Shown here piece after piece: positions 29,304 through 39,400 of a DNA stretch of 64,000 nt (positions are counted from its first letter, which is position 1; every line of letters starts with the position of its first letter). The position numbers were made by a program, and so were the translations under genes. This DNA is from Candidatus Symbiopectobacterium sp. 'North America' (GTDB lineage: Bacteria; Pseudomonadota; Gammaproteobacteria; Enterobacterales; Enterobacteriaceae). The notes beneath the pieces were generated by a model. That model saw only the letters and a list, made by a program, of their open reading frames with translations. It was not told the DNA's origin and did not search any database. The stretch spans positions 1 to 64,000 of the forward strand of contig NZ_PEHF01000031.1 of the NCBI RefSeq assembly GCF_015762685.1, in the 5' to 3' direction.

Positions 29304-31418
29304 CTATTCGCTTTCAGTGCCGAGGGTGATGATCCTATCGGCGCTGGCGAGGGTTGATTCTCGATGTGTAATGATGATTCGGGTAATGTTCATCTGTCTG
29401 ATCGCCAGATTGACAGCGGCTTCACTCTCTTTGTCCAGCGCACTGGTGGCTTCATCCAGAAAGAGAATGCCTGGTTTGCGATAGAGGGCGCGAGCGATAA
29501 ACAGGCGCTGTTTCTGCCTGCCAGAAAGCCCTTCATCCAGTTCCCCTATCAGGGTTTCATAGCCCATTGGCAATGCCATGATGGTATCGTGAATGTAGCT
29601 CGCTCTGGCGCACTCCATCATCCATGCGTCATCCATTTCTTGCTCAAAACCGCAGATGTTCTCGCGTATTGAGGCGCTGAACAGCCGATCTTCTTGCAAC
29701 ACACAGCCAATCATTTTGCGGTAATTGTTCACGCCGATGTGCTGAATATCGTTACCGTCGATCAGGACTTTGCCAGATTCCGGTGTGAACAGTCCGCGCA
29801 GCACTTTCATCAGCGTGGTTTTTCCCACACCGGAGGGGCCAGCGATTGCTACGCTTTCTCCTGGCGCGATAGTCATGTTCAAATCGAAGAATACCGGGGC
29901 AGAAATGCTGTCGTAGCGAAAGCTCAGCGCTTGAGTGGTTAATGAGAGTGGGCGCATGTCAGCCTGAGCACCGATCGTGGGCATGATAGTCTCTCGTTCT
30001 CTTAGTGCGATGTCGCTGATGCGCTCATTGTGCAGGCCCATCATGCGCAGTTGCAGAATAAACGCTACCAGCGATGCGATGCGGTCAGAAAACTGGCTGC
30101 GAAAGGCCGAGAACGCAACAAACATCCCAAGGGTCATCTGATTATCGATAACCAGATCGATACCGAACCACAGGATCACCACTTGATCACAGGCGGCGAT
30201 AAAGGTGTTTACGCCGCCGAAGAGCAGATCCAGTCGGGTAATGCGGATGCCGGTATTGAGGGTATCGACTTGCAGGTTCAGCCAATGCGTGTGTCGCCGT
30301 TCGCCCATGCCTTGCATCTTGATGGTGGCAATGCCGTACAGCGTCTCCATAAAATAGGAGTTGGCACGTGCGCTCCTGACCAGCGCTTCTTCAGACAACT
30401 GCCGATAGTAGCGGTAAGTGGCAAAACGGGTCAGGATATAGACAAGGGTGAAGCCGACCACCAACAGTGTCAGGTGGCCGCCGTACAGCCACATCATGAT
30501 CAACACCCCCGTCACCATGATGCTATCCATGATGCCACCAACCACGCTGGCGGTGAAGGTGGCCCGCAGCGTGTCGAGAGAGCCAAAGCGCGAGTGGATG
30601 TCTCCCAGTTTACGCTTTTCGAAATAATCCAGCGGCAAATGCAGCAGGTGCATAAAGAGGCCTGATTGCCATTGCACGTTGATCAGCGTTCCCATCACCA
30701 GTGATGACCAGGCGCGAACCATACTGATGGCGGCCCGTAGTAGAATAAAAAAAACCAGCGCAAGACGGATCAGGCTCAATAACCCGCGATCCGCTGCGGG
30801 AAGGGCATGATCCATCACCAGTTGCGTGCCGACCGGAATAATGATGAGCGTAATGGCTTCGATGATCAGGGAAAGACAAAAGATCTTGATCAACGCTCCT
30901 TTGATCCAATGCACGCTGCGGATCAATTGCCAGGCGCTTAGACGCTTTGTGACTTCTTCAGCCTTGAACTCACTGCCCGGCCACACTTCCAGCGCGATAC
31001 CGGTGAAACAGCGCGATATCTCAGCCAACTCAACGGTGCGACGCCCCTGTGCCGTATCGTGCACCACAAAGCGGTTATGCTTGGCGCTGACCAGCACGAC
31101 AAAATGGTTGAAGTTCCAATGCAGGATACAAGGAGTTTTCAGCGCTTGAAGCTCGTGCAGATCCACCGACAGCGCACGTGTTGTCATTCCCAACTGTGCG
31201 GCGAAGTCGTTTAATCCGGCAAGCGTGGTACCACGGGTGGAGAGCCGAAACTGTTGGCGCAGGGCGTTCAGATCGATATTTTTACCGTAGTAGCTACAAA
31301 TCATCGCCAGACAAGCCAGCCCGCATTCGGCTGATTCGGTCTGGTGCAGCATCGGAAGCCGGCGGCGCAACCCCAGATCCAACTGGTCGATAATGCTTTT
31401 GCGCCAGCGGCTATTCAT
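29304..31418 (-). CDS. Bacteriocin-processing ABC exporter with C39 peptidase domain (CvaB/MchF-like)
   Basis: 704 residues from the ATG at 31418, which overlaps the fusion-protein stop as ATGA. N-terminal C39 peptidase with Gln26, Cys32 ([14 protein letters not shown]), His105 (NHFVVL) and Asp121 (HDTAQG), the positions of the CvaB catalytic set. Six-helix membrane domain, then a nucleotide-binding domain: Walker [11 protein letters not shown], signature LSGRQKQR (LSGGQ is usual), Walker [14 protein letters not shown] and H-loop ITHRES. It cleaves the double-glycine-type leader and exports the microcin across the inner membrane. Intact apart from the G to R change in the signature. Confidence 0.92.
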   Translation of the reverse strand: MNSRWRKSIIDQLDLGLRRRLPMLHQTESAECGLACLAMICSYYGKNIDLNALRQQFRLSTRGTTLAGLNDFAAQLGMTTRALSVDLHELQALKTPCILHWNFNHFVVLVSAKHNRFVVHDTAQGRRTVELAEISRCFTGIALEVWPGSEFKAEEVTKRLSAWQLIRSVHWIKGALIKIFCLSLIIEAITLIIIPVGTQLVMDHALPAADRGLLSLIRLALVFFILLRAAISMVRAWSSLVMGTLINVQWQSGLFMHLLHLPLDYFEKRKLGDIHSRFGSLDTLRATFTASVVGGIMDSIMVTGVLIMMWLYGGHLTLLVVGFTLVYILTRFATYRYYRQLSEEALVRSARANSYFMETLYGIATIKMQGMGERRHTHWLNLQVDTLNTGIRITRLDLLFGGVNTFIAACDQVVILWFGIDLVIDNQMTLGMFVAFSAFRSQFSDRIASLVAFILQLRMMGLHNERISDIALRERETIMPTIGAQADMRPLSLTTQALSFRYDSISAPVFFDLNMTIAPGESVAIAGPSGVGKTTLMKVLRGLFTPESGKVLIDGNDIQHIGVNNYRKMIGCVLQEDRLFSASIRENICGFEQEMDDAWMMECARASYIHDTIMALPMGYETLIGELDEGLSGRQKQRLFIARALYRKPGILFLDEATSALDKESEAAVNLAIRQMNITRIIITHRESTLASADRIITLGTESE

Positions 31419-32665
31419 GCACCGGCGCTGTGTTTCATGTCGTAAAACGGTGCCAGCATCCACTGATATATTTTCCGCTTTTCGAGAAACAACGTGGTTT
31501 GCGCTTTCATTCCGTTTTCCAGATGGAGTATTTTCCCGTTGTAAGGGATCGTTTGTTTATCCGGCCTGACCAATACCTTGTAGTAGGGAATCGCGGCGGC
31601 ACGGTCGGTCGGTGCACCCTGATAAGTTTGCATTTCCTGTTGTGAGGCGGGCGCTTTTGATATCAGTCGTACCGCGCCGGAGAATTGGCCAAATTTTTCA
31701 GCAGGAAAGGCCTCGTAGCGAATATTGACGTTGTCGTTGATGGCGATGTAAGGCACTGCATCGTTAGGCACCCAGATCACTAAGTAAAACGTGGAGAAGG
31801 TATCCGGCATGATTTGCAGCAGGCTGTCGCCCACGTTAATCATCTGCCCCACGACAACTCTTAAGGAGTCTATTTTTCCGCTGGATAACGCACGAATAAT
31901 AATTTCACCTTCCGCATCAGCATTCACAAGCTCCTTCTGTAATTCGTAGCGTTGCAATTCCATATGATAAATTCGGTTATCAAACTCGGCTTCCTACGTA
32001 CGCAGCTCACTTTCCAGTCCTGTGATATTTAATGCATTTTGTTCATTCTGGGTGCTCAGGCTTAGCAGGTTATTCTGTTGTTGATAATAAAGTGCTACCT
32101 GATTGATTAACTGATCCTTGTTAATTAAGCCTTTCATCTGATAACGGCGATAATTCTCCATATTGGTTTTCATGAGGTTTATGCCTTCTTCAGCGCGTGT
32201 CAAAATGGCAGAGGAGCGTTCAAGTGCGTCACTGTATTGTTTTTTTTGTTTATTCAATGCATCTAATGTAGATGATTTACTCTTTTCAATATGTGAAATG
32301 ATATTGTCGATATGCATCAGTTGGTTTTCTATGTCTTTACGGTGGTTATCACTGACAACGCCACTGCGGGTACTTTTACTCACATCAATACGATAGAGTG
32401 GATCGTGTTTTTTAATATCTTGCCATTCGGTAACATATTTCTTCACAACAAATCCCTGTACACCTGAATAAATACTTACAGGACGAGAGTGCGTGCTAAT
32501 TTCTCCACTGACATTGACGCGTCGCGTGTAAGTTCCAAAAGTGACAAAGAGAAGAAAGGAAAACAGGAAAAACAGCGCGGTTAACCAAGGTGACGTGCCC
32601 AGAAGTAAAATGGCTTTTCCCCGCCATGGCATTTTTCTGTGTCCTAACGCTTCTTTGCGAAACAC
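31415..32665 (-). pseudogene. Microcin export membrane-fusion protein (CvaA/MchE-like), one amber codon
   Basis: 416 codons: the usual length for CvaA. N-terminal cytoplasmic segment, one membrane helix ([19 protein letters not shown], about residues 26-44), a coiled-coil hairpin (about 110-240) and the lipoyl/beta-barrel part with [16 protein letters not shown]. The sole lesion is TAG at 31994-31996 in ELRT-stop-EAEFDNR; CAG to TAG explains it. The protein links the ABC exporter to TolC. If the amber codon is not read through, the microcin cannot leave the cell by this route. It may also be a very recent mutation or a base-call error. Confidence 0.9.
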
Positions 32666-32972
32666 GCATACCTCTCTGCATATTATGTATATCTAATACA
32701 GGGGTTAAACTTTCGAAAAACGCACATATTCAATCATAGTGCACTATAGCATAGTTGTTCCCCCTGCGATGTCAAATGTACAAAGTAAAATTCAATTTTT
32801 TATCAAGCTAATGCGTAATTTAATAAATAAAAAAAATTAAACTGCTTTCAGTGAAGTGCTGGCAGGAAGAAATAAATGACGTTAGAATGAAAAAAACGTA
32901 ACAAAGACACATTGCATTTCCTCATTCTCTTATGTGTCTATTGATGCCTAATAGTCAGGCTTGGAGCGAGAA
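32666..32972. promoter_or_regulatory. Divergent promoter region of the microcin locus
   Basis: 307 AT-rich bases between the leftward export genes and the rightward immunity gene, with long A tracts near 32815-32840. Two promoters are expected. I found no clear Fur box of the type that governs microcin V, nor any other operator I can name. Confidence 0.45.
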
Positions 32973-33197
32973 ATGTTATCAGATATTTTTTCTCCAGTGT
33001 GTTTGTCAGTGACGTCCTACATTATTTTCTTACGTAATCGGAAAACAAAGAATTATTTCTTTCATATTTCTTATAATGTGTTTTTGTCTTATTTTATTGG
33101 TTTTTTTATCCCTTGTCAAGGGATATTCTACACGACACAGATACTCATTTTTCATTGGCAACGAGTCTGGTTTCTTCATTGGTGGCAATTGTTTTAA
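32973..33197 (+). CDS. Putative microcin immunity protein
   Basis: A 74-residue, AT-rich, very hydrophobic protein with GGAG six bases before the ATG at 32973. Two hydrophobic stretches (about residues 6-20 and 36-60) flank a charged loop RNRKTKNYF, and it ends in an aromatic tail. It lies 42 bases upstream of the microcin gene on the same strand, the position and size of known class IIa immunity genes such as cvi of microcin V (two membrane segments, under 80 residues). I recognise no sequence family; the role is inferred from position, size and topology. Confidence 0.65.
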   Translation: MLSDIFSPVCLSVTSYIIFLRNRKTKNYFFHISYNVFLSYFIGFFIPCQGIFYTTQILIFHWQRVWFLHWWQLF

Positions 33198-33239
33198 ATA
33201 TGATAATTTTCTTTTTATTTATATTAAACAGGAGGTCGT

Positions 33240-33566
33240 ATGAGGGAAATTGACGAAAGTATGTTGATAAATGTCTCGGGTGCAGGTAATGACCAAGCGA
33301 GAGGTAATAAAGAATTGCTTAACACGCTAGGAGAAAATATGGCGTGGGGGGCCGGGTTTGGCGCTGTGGGCGGTATCGCTGGCGCTGCCGGCGGTGCTGT
33401 GAGTGGTGCAGTACAAACCGTTGTGCAGGAAGCGGTTAAACACGGTCCGGTCAGTGTGCCGATCCCTGTGGTGCCGATGGGACCGACCTGGAACGGCAGC
33501 GGTGGCGGTGCGTCGCCATGTGTCATGGATAAAGAACTGGCAATCGCGCGTCCTCAGTCGTGTTGA
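33240..33566 (+). CDS. Class IIa microcin precursor, microcin N-like with extended C-terminus
   Basis: 108 residues with a perfect AGGAGG ribosome site. Leader MREIDESMLINVSGA matches the double-glycine-type leaders of microcins V, L and N, predicting cleavage after Ala15. The mature part starts GNDQARGN and contains a glycine/alanine-rich membrane-active stretch (MAWGAGFGAVGG, then AGAAGGAVSGAVQTVVQ). It ends with VSVPIPVVPMGPTWNGS, nearly the microcin N C-terminus. Unlike microcin N it continues for about 21 residues with Cys94 and Cys108, which could form a terminal disulfide loop as in microcin V. No Ser-rich siderophore-attachment tail, so not class IIb. Confidence 0.9.
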   Translation: MREIDESMLINVSGAGNDQARGNKELLNTLGENMAWGAGFGAVGGIAGAAGGAVSGAVQTVVQEAVKHGPVSVPIPVVPMGPTWNGSGGGASPCVMDKELAIARPQSC

Positions 33567-33604
33567 GTACGTTAGAGGTATAACATTTGTCGTTGTACCA
33601 ACGA

Positions 33605-35233
33605 TTATTCTGCTGAATCTTCCGGGTCCGGTTCGAGCACATGATACGCCACGACACAGAACAGTGAATTCAGACGGCGAATATCCCCCAGCAACCCCAT
33701 ATGCAGCGAGCTGGTTTCCAGACTCTGCGGATTTTGTTGGTGTAAACGTTCAACGTGCGCATGAGAGTAGCGTCTTCCCAACAGAATCAAACGGTGCTTG
33801 GCTCGGCGCAGGCGTTTGGCGTTGGTCATGTCTCCGGTGAGAAACACCGACATCGCCAGCGAGAGGGAGCTGGTGAGGCGTTGATGCAGCGCCAGCAGTT
33901 CCTCCATACCTTCGGAGGATAAGGAGAGCCGGGCATCCAGCGCCTTGTTGGTGAACGATGACGAAATATGTTCGAGGATGCCGCCTGCTTGTTTCAGGTT
34001 TAACGCCGTATCGATCACTTCCGCCCAACGGCGCGAATCTTCCTCTCCCAAATCGTCTTGACGAATCTGTGCCAGATAGAGCTTGATGGCACTGTGAAGC
34101 ATGTCGGCCTCTTCATCAAGGCGACTGATCTCGCGTTTTTGCTCTCTGTCGCCCAATAACACCAGGCGAAAACGTTCCAGCATTTGTGCCGCTACATCGC
34201 CCAGTCGCAGCGTTTCGCGTACCGCATTGGCGAGGACAAGCGAAGGGGTATCCAGCGCGCTGTTGTCGAGATAGCGCGGTGCGGCGGTGGCGTTATTCAT
34301 ATCTTCATGGGGCACCAAACGGCGACACAGACGTGCCATGCTGGTCACCAGCGGCAGCGGCAGCATCAGCAGGCAGCGCAGCAGGTTATAGACGACATGA
34401 AAATAGATAACGGCTTCGTCAGAAGCGATGTCCGTGCTGCCTATCCACTGTGCTAGCGGTGTCAGCTAGGGCAAAATCAACACGCAGCCGATAATCTTGA
34501 ACAACATGCTGCCAAGTACCAATTGTCGCGCGCTGGCACTTTGTCCGCGTCCTCCGAGTATCGCCAGCACACCGCTACAGAGATTCGCGCCAATCACAAT
34601 GCACAGCGCCATTTTCAGCGGAAGCAGCGCGGTCGCCGCCAGCGTAGCCGTTAGCAGCACGGCGGCAAGGCTGGAATAGCTGATCATGGCAAACACCGCC
34701 CCAAGCAGCAGAGACAACAGCGTGTCATCAGAAATGGAGGTTAAAATCACCAGAATTGCACTGGAGTGGGTGATGGGGGCCGCAGCGGCGACGATCAATT
34801 CCAGCGCCAGCAAGATCAATCCAAGACCGATGCCCACACGGCCCAACTGGCCGAGGCGAGTCTTGCGGTTAGACAGAAATGCCACGATCCCGCAGAGCAA
34901 CAACAGAGGAGAAAGCCAGCCTAAGTCGAATGTCAGGATACGCGCCATGAGCGCGGTACCGACATCCGCCCCCAGCATAATCACCAATGCAGGGGAAAGC
35001 GCAATCAATTGCTGCGACACAAAAGAGATGGCCAGCAGCGCGGTGGCGTTACTGCTTTGCACCAGCGCCGTTACGCCGATCCCCGCCAGAAACGCCATGC
35101 TGGTTTTCTTGATGCTGGCACTCAATATACGGCGCAGGTTTGCGCCATAAACTCGCATAATACCCGTACGTACGATATGGGTACCCCATACCAGTAGTGC
35201 AACGGAAGAGAGCAAATGCAGCAGCGTCAACAT
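33605..35233 (-). pseudogene. Na+/phosphate symporter, YjbB/NptA-like, amber stop
   Basis: 542 codons, the E. coli YjbB length. N-terminal Na/Pi cotransporter repeats with the QSSNATA motif (about residues 59-65) and a second inverted repeat (FAMISYSSLAAVLLTATL), then a C-terminal PhoU-like cytoplasmic domain. Single lesion: TAG at 34466-34468 after GCVLILP, between the second repeat and the PhoU part. No frameshift. Membrane half could still be made alone. Convergent with the microcin gene, 38 bases apart. Confidence 0.9.
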
Positions 35234-36140
35234 AGTCTATCCTGATGAATATTGTGGTTCGAAAACAAGCCGTGCTGATTGATTATTCAGCGTGCCATAC
35301 CGCTATATGCTAACGAAGTGTATCACATGCCTCGTGAGAGTTTTATTTTATTCTAGATAAATGAGCAGGAAGTAGAATTAATCTCTGTTTGGATAGGGTT
35401 TATTTAATCGTTTTTACTGATTACCAGATTTCGCCCTCATTCCAATATAACAAATCACCAACATAACGGTGAGAATAATGCTGTATCAAGGGTAAGTGGA
35501 ATTTTTAGTCCCTTGTTATCGGATTTTTCATGTTATTTTTTCCTGTCCAAAACGTGCAGAGTAAGAGTTCAATTTTTCCAATTAGTTCAATGCTAAATGG
35601 CTATTCAATTTCTGCATGCAGTATGCAAAATTGGTCTTTTCACCCTAATACTTTATGTTTTCGGCCGGCATTGGCATTTTCGGAAAGCTGATTTGCTTTT
35701 TCGGCAAGACTCCCGACAGAATATGCCTTGACAAACTGAGGGGAAATAAAAAAGGATAGGTTGCTGCAATTGACTGAACATCGTCCATCAAGATGTAGGT
35801 ATAACGTTTATGCCCGCCATATTTCACGTTGCAGGTGCGTTGGCTGTGTTCACTCATCGGAATCACTTACCGGAGTAAACGCATCGTGGGGGAGGAACCG
35901 CATCGCTGAGGTTTACCCTTCGGGCCCGCACGAGTGAATGATTCAGGGTATACAGGACCCAAAACGGGTTTTGTTTTATAACGGCTCTACCTCTTATTCC
36001 GTTATCAATCTCAGCACTATTTCCGGCGTGCATGCTACACGCTGGTCGCAGTTTTTTTCCATTTGTCACGGCATCAGCGCGGAAAAACGCTGTTGGGTGT
36101 GGCTTTTTCACCAACGCAGGGGACTCAAAAGGGGATTTGC
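35234..36140. other. 900-base gap with unidentified minus-strand coding remnant
   Basis: No intact gene. AT-rich to 35640. On the minus strand two adjoining open stretches (36114-35863 and 35857-35645) read FWVLYTLNHSLVRARRVNLS, then a stop, then SEHSQRTCNVKYGGHKRYTY; these look like protein rather than noise and may be a decayed phage- or island-type gene, but I cannot name it. The last 60 bases lead into yjiH (AAAAGGGG ribosome site). Confidence 0.35.
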
Positions 36141-36812
36141 ATGTCGGAAGAGATCACGCAGCCAACGGCGCAGCGTACGGGTCTACTCAGAAAAGTAGGG
36201 CCCTATATTGCGCTGGTGGGGGCGATTCTGTTTTTTTCAGGGCTATTTTTCAAGGTCGATGGGCTGAATTGGCTGGGTGCCTTCGATTTCACCACGCTTG
36301 GCGTTAGCTTTGGTGCCATCAAAGAGGGAGGAAACTTTATCGGCGCGGGCGGCATCAGTGCCAAAGCCGGCTTTATCTTCGCTCTGTCCCTGGTTCCTAC
36401 GGTGATGCTGGCGTTGGGCGTGCTGGAGATTTTCACCCACTACGGTGCCATCCGCGCCGCGCACCGTCTGTTGACGCCACTGCTGCGTCCGCTACTTGGC
36501 ATTCCCGGTCTGACGGTGCTGGAGATGATCACCGATCTGCAAAGTACTGACGCCGGTGCAGCGCTGACCAAAGAGTTTAGCGATCGCGGTGATATCACGC
36601 AGCAAGATTTGGTGATCATGAGTGCGTGGCAGTACTCCGGTGCTGGACTTATCAATAACTACTTCACGATTGGCTCCGCGCTGTTTCTCTCGATGACGGC
36701 ACCGATTGTGATTCCGCTGGTGCTGATGTTCATCATGAAATTTGTCGGTGCTGCGCTGGTGCGCGTGGTGCTTAATACGGTTTATCGCAAGGATTTTCAG
36801 AATGAGCAATAA
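36141..36812 (+). CDS. yjiH: YjiH-family inner-membrane protein (nucleoside-recognition/Gate domain)
   Basis: 223 residues, start at 36141 after AAAAGGGG. Several hydrophobic helices with the Gate signature (GLTVLEMITDLQSTDAGAAL, then SAWQYSGAGLINNYFTIG). Intact. It overlaps yjiG by 11 bases and is followed by a peptidase gene, as E. coli yjiH/yjiG precede iadA. Probably a two-part carrier for a dipeptide-like or acyl-amino-acid substrate; the transport role is inference from context. Confidence 0.85.
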   Translation: MSEEITQPTAQRTGLLRKVGPYIALVGAILFFSGLFFKVDGLNWLGAFDFTTLGVSFGAIKEGGNFIGAGGISAKAGFIFALSLVPTVMLALGVLEIFTHYGAIRAAHRLLTPLLRPLLGIPGLTVLEMITDLQSTDAGAALTKEFSDRGDITQQDLVIMSAWQYSGAGLINNYFTIGSALFLSMTAPIVIPLVLMFIMKFVGAALVRVVLNTVYRKDFQNEQ

Positions 36813-37278
36813 CAGCCCGGCCAAGGTGTCCAACAACCCGTTCGATATTTTCGTGGTAGGGGCGCGTAAAGGCTTCAATATCGCTATCAACAACCTGTTG
36901 CCCAACGTGTTGATGGCCTATGTGATCGCGGAAATCCTGAATTTGCTCGGCATCATAGCGCTGCTGGGTAAGGTGTTCGCACCGATCATGGGCCTGTTTG
37001 GCCTGCCCGGCGAAGCGATCACCGTTCTGCTGACCTCTTGGCTTTCCGCTTCGGCAGGCACCGGCGTTGCTGTCAGCCTGCTTTCCAAAGGGACGCTAGA
37101 TGGCCATATGGTGACAATTCTGGCCCCGGCCATTTTCCTGATGGGCTCACAGTTGCAGTACATGGGCCGCTTGCTCGGGGTGGCGGATGTGCCGAAAAAA
37201 TACTGGCCGCTGCTGATGCTGACCAGCATTATCAACGCCATGATTGCCATGCTGATCATGCGCGTGTTTTTTGCCTGA
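36802..37278 (+). CDS. yjiG: YjiG-family inner-membrane protein (Gate domain)
   Basis: 158 residues with four or five helices; motif LLTSWLSASAGTGVAVSLLS then GHMVTILAPAIFLMG. Intact. Starts inside the end of yjiH (ATGAGCAATAA), so it is translationally coupled, and is followed after 82 bases by the M20 peptidase gene. Confidence 0.85.
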   Translation: MSNNSPAKVSNNPFDIFVVGARKGFNIAINNLLPNVLMAYVIAEILNLLGIIALLGKVFAPIMGLFGLPGEAITVLLTSWLSASAGTGVAVSLLSKGTLDGHMVTILAPAIFLMGSQLQYMGRLLGVADVPKKYWPLLMLTSIINAMIAMLIMRVFFA

Positions 37279-37360
37279 TGCTGTCGATGCCGGCACGGAG
37301 GTTGTCGTCCGGCATGATTGATCTCCTGCGGCATGCATAAAGAGAAAAGAGAGAGTAACA

Positions 37361-38459
37361 ATGTCCATCGTATTAGAGCATTACAACTACCTGCACACCA
37401 TTCCTGAGTTGGGTTTTCAGGAGTTTAAAACCTCGGACTACCTTGCTAGCAAAATGGAGGCGGCGGGGTATCGCGTCACGCGCGGAATTAACGGCACGAC
37501 CGGTATTGTGGCGGAATTAGACAGCGGCGTGCCCGGCCCACTGTTGGCACTGCGCGCAGATATGGATGCGCTGGGCCACATCATCGACGGTGAGCATTGT
37601 GCACGCCACACCTGTGGGCACGATGCGCACTCCTCGGTAGTATTGACGGCGGCGCAAGAGATTATTCGCGAAGGCATCGTCAAAAAAGGCCGTCTGCGCA
37701 TTCTGTTCCAGCCCGCAGAAGAGCTGGGCACGGGCGCCATTGCCATGGTGGAAGGCGGCGCTCTGGACGATGTGGATATGATTCTCGGTTTCCACCTACG
37801 CCCAGTTGAAGAGTGCGTGCTGGGCGAAGCGGTGCCTGCGATGCACTACTCTGCCAGCAGCACCTTTGAAGTGACCTTCCACGGCAAACCGGCGCACGGC
37901 GCGCGTCCTCATCAGGGGGTAAACGCACTGGAGGCTGCCGCGCAGGCGGTGATGGCGGTTAAAGCCATTCCACTGCCGCAACACCTGACCTGGAGCGTCA
38001 AGGCAACCCGTTTCCTGTGCGATGCCGGTGTAACTCGATTCCAGATCGCGCCACGGTGTGTTGAGATTTGAGTTCTGCACAGAACGACCTGATGCAAACG
38101 TTGAAAAAAAAGTCAAACTGGCGATTGAGCATAGCGCCGCTGCGCTGGGTGCTACTGCCGACGTGGTACTGACCAAAGAGATTCCGGCGGCGGAAATTCA
38201 TGACGAAGCCACTTTGCTTATCAGCGACGCTATCGTTGATGTGCTTGGTCCGCAGGGGCTGACCGCGCCGAAAAGCACCGCTGGCGGTGAAGATTTCTTC
38301 TTCTACCCGCGTCTGCGCCCCGAGGTGAAAGCGGACTTCTGGGGATTGGGGACCAACCTGAAACCAGGCTTGCATCACCCGGATATGCATTTCGATCTCA
38401 ACTCACTGGAAGTAGGCGTGCGCGTGTTCAAACGCTGCATAGAGAAAGCATTAGGCTAA
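37361..38459 (+). pseudogene. M20 family metallopeptidase/amidohydrolase, frameshifts and opal stop
   Basis: About 365 codons. Di-zinc site residues are visible: RADMDALGH, CGHDAHSS, FQPAEELGTGA and the dimerisation part HGKPAHGARPHQGVN. Damage clusters in 38030-38110: the frame shifts after DAGVT, where SIPDRATVC follows in another frame; then TGA at 38062-38064 (probably TGG, Trp); then a second shift in an A run near 38105 before VKLAIEHSAAALGA. The C-terminus with STAGGEDFFFYP is intact. It would have hydrolysed the substrate carried by YjiHG. AGAGAGTAACA precedes the start. Confidence 0.85.
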
Positions 38460-38467
38460 ATACATCC

Positions 38468-38490
38468 AACGCCCCTGACGGGGCGTTTTT
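38468..38490 (+). terminator. Rho-independent terminator
   Basis: Eight-base stem AACGCCCC / GGGGCGTT, loop TGAC, T run. It ends the yjiHG-peptidase unit nine bases after its last stop. Confidence 0.85.
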
Positions 38491-38585
38491 CCTGCATTAA
38501 TCCCCGTTTTTTTGATATCACGCCGCCGCGTGCCGGGCGCTATCTGCTAGTGTGTGCCAGATATCTTTTATCAGGACGCACTGTT

Positions 38586-39400
38586 GTGAATACCCCGTTG
38601 CTACAGGTTGAACATCTTGAGGTTGCGCTGGCGCAGACATCACGTGCGCTGCTGCACGATGTGTCATTTTCGCTGGCACCACACCGCTGCCTCGGGGTGA
38701 TCGGAGAGAGCGGCAGTGGCAAAAGCCTGCTGTGCCGCGCTCTGCTGTGGCTGCTGAATACCGCCTTTGTTTGTCGAGGCACGATGCGCTTTGCTGACGA
38801 TGAACCACTGGGGTTTCATGACGCCGCACTGCGCCGCTATCGCGGGCGGGACATCAGCCTGATCCCACAACATCCGATGACAGCGTTCGATCCGCTGCAA
38901 CCCATCGGGAAGCAAATGGTGGAAACCCTGTGCGCGCATCTGGCGCTGCGACCACGTGAGGCCAAAGATAAGGCCATCGCATTGCTACAACAGGTGCGTC
39001 TGGAAAATGCGGCTAAGCGCTTTGATGACTACCCCGCCCAACTGAGCGGCGGCATGTTGCAGCGGGTGACGATTGCCATTGCGCTCGGGTTGTCTCCGCT
39101 CCTGCTGATTGCCGATGAGCCTACCAGCGCGGTGACGCAGGCGGAGATCGTACAGCTGTTTGCTGAACTGCGCTCCCGTAATGCCATGACGCTGCTGTTT
39201 GTGTCTCACGATCTGGGTGCCATCCAGCGCCTGGCAGACCGTGTGATGGTCATGCATCAGGGGAGGGTGGTGAAACCCATGCGGTGCTGAGCCATCCTCA
39301 CCATGCGCATACCCGTTATCTGGTGGAGGCGCGGCAGGCGATGTTACGTCGTTACGCTCAGTGGGCTCCGCCTGTTGTCGTGCAGGAGGAGAGAGCATGA
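38586..39400 (+). pseudogene. ABC ATPase, peptide/nickel (OppD/NikD) type, frameshifted near the end
   Basis: GTG start at 38586. Walker A GESGSGKSLL, Q-loop LIPQHPMTAFDP, signature LSGGMLQR, Walker B LLLIADEPTSAVT and switch FVSHDLG are all present. Near 39275 the frame slips (VV then KPMRC-stop); the proper tail ETHAVLSHPHHAHTRYLVEA runs in the next frame to 39400, where its TGA overlaps the ATG of the following gene. No permease or binding-protein gene accompanies it. Confidence 0.8.

Noticed and set aside
32666..33240. Fur box controlling the microcin genes
   Set aside because: Only weak half-matches such as GATAATTTTC near 33199; no 19-base palindrome of the right form.
33480..33566. 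Microcin as a siderophore-carrying class IIb peptide
   Set aside because: The tail is Gly-rich for a few residues but lacks the long Ser-rich ending needed for siderophore attachment, and no glucosyltransferase or esterase genes (mceC/mceD type) are nearby.
35870..36140. Riboswitch in the yjiH leader
   Set aside because: Some GGGT/ACCC pairing and a CAGG...AGGAC pattern suggest structure, but no known aptamer core (glycine, guanidine, ZTP, THF) fits.
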